A stretch of 6,056 nt of DNA from Clostridia bacterium (lineage in GTDB: Bacteria > Bacillota > Clostridia > Oscillospirales > CAG-272): the NCBI GenBank assembly GCA_017629925.1, contig JAGBWH010000004.1, forward strand, positions 1 through 6,056, read 5' to 3'. The notes beneath the pieces were generated by a model that searched no databases, had not been told where the DNA came from, and was given only the letters and a program-made list of their open reading frames with translations. Shown piece after piece: positions 6,056 to 6,056 of this stretch (position 1 is the first letter of the stretch; every line of letters starts with the position of its first letter). The translations under genes were made by a program, and so were the position numbers.

Positions 6056-6056
6056 A
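5970..6056 (+). CDS. Internal fragment of an EutH-type ethanolamine transporter, out of frame with queA
   Basis: The frame starting at 5970 reads ENAMIKGFGIFGKG followed by IIALITVGLAAGIFE up to the window edge. This closely resembles the central part of E. coli EutH, recalled as EKMINGFQIFAKF followed by LVALITIGLAA, an inner-membrane ethanolamine carrier. It begins in mid-protein: no earlier EutH sequence lies upstream, because 5153-5971 is QueA. The ATG at 5979 aligns with an internal Met of EutH and has no ribosome binding site. It is therefore a partial gene joined at about 5970, not an independent ORF. Only 29 codons are visible, so the family call rests on one short but distinctive stretch from memory of the E. 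coli protein. Confidence 0.62.

Overview
The window looks like chromosomal DNA from a low-to-moderate-GC Gram-positive anaerobe, most likely an uncultured member of the Clostridia (inference). The grounds are AAAGGAG-type ribosome binding sites, sigma-A-like promoters with extended -10 boxes, a classic hairpin plus T-tract terminator, and a Gram-positive style lipoprotein signal. Five recognisable genes, one small unrecognised gene and a short foreign-looking fragment at the right edge fill almost the whole window.

Layout. Positions 1-1254 (minus) hold the N-terminal 418 codons of a secreted DUF4838 protein with a GH67-type N-terminal domain; its C-terminus lies beyond the left edge. Only 38 bp upstream is a lipoprotein of the 5'-nucleotidase/2',3'-cyclic phosphodiesterase family carrying an extra Fn3-like domain (1293-2915, minus), driven by a clear promoter at 2960-2988. 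The pair looks like a two-gene operon for extracytoplasmic work on glycans and nucleotides. A 438-bp spacer follows; it holds a 67-codon ORF for a small C-terminally anchored membrane protein (3010-3213, minus) and the trmB terminator (3289-3326). Next come trmB (3354-4061, minus; tRNA m7G46 methyltransferase), with a near-consensus promoter at 4103-4131, and dapA (4141-5022, minus; lysine/diaminopimelate pathway). A 130-bp divergent spacer contains a good promoter for queA (from 5153, plus; queuosine biosynthesis).

The most unusual point is at the right end. QueA homology is excellent to residue 273 (about 5971) and then stops abruptly. The remaining 85 bp encode, in another frame, an internal piece of an EutH-type ethanolamine transporter. 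This is either a contig-edge assembly chimera or a real rearrangement that destroyed queA; the first is more likely.

The housekeeping genes (trmB, dapA, queA) appear to be independent units rather than one pathway. I see no phage, transposon, CRISPR, toxin-antitoxin or tRNA signal. I do not see a convincing novel multi-gene system; the best candidates for follow-up are the secreted nucleotidase/DUF4838 pair and the orphan small membrane protein.
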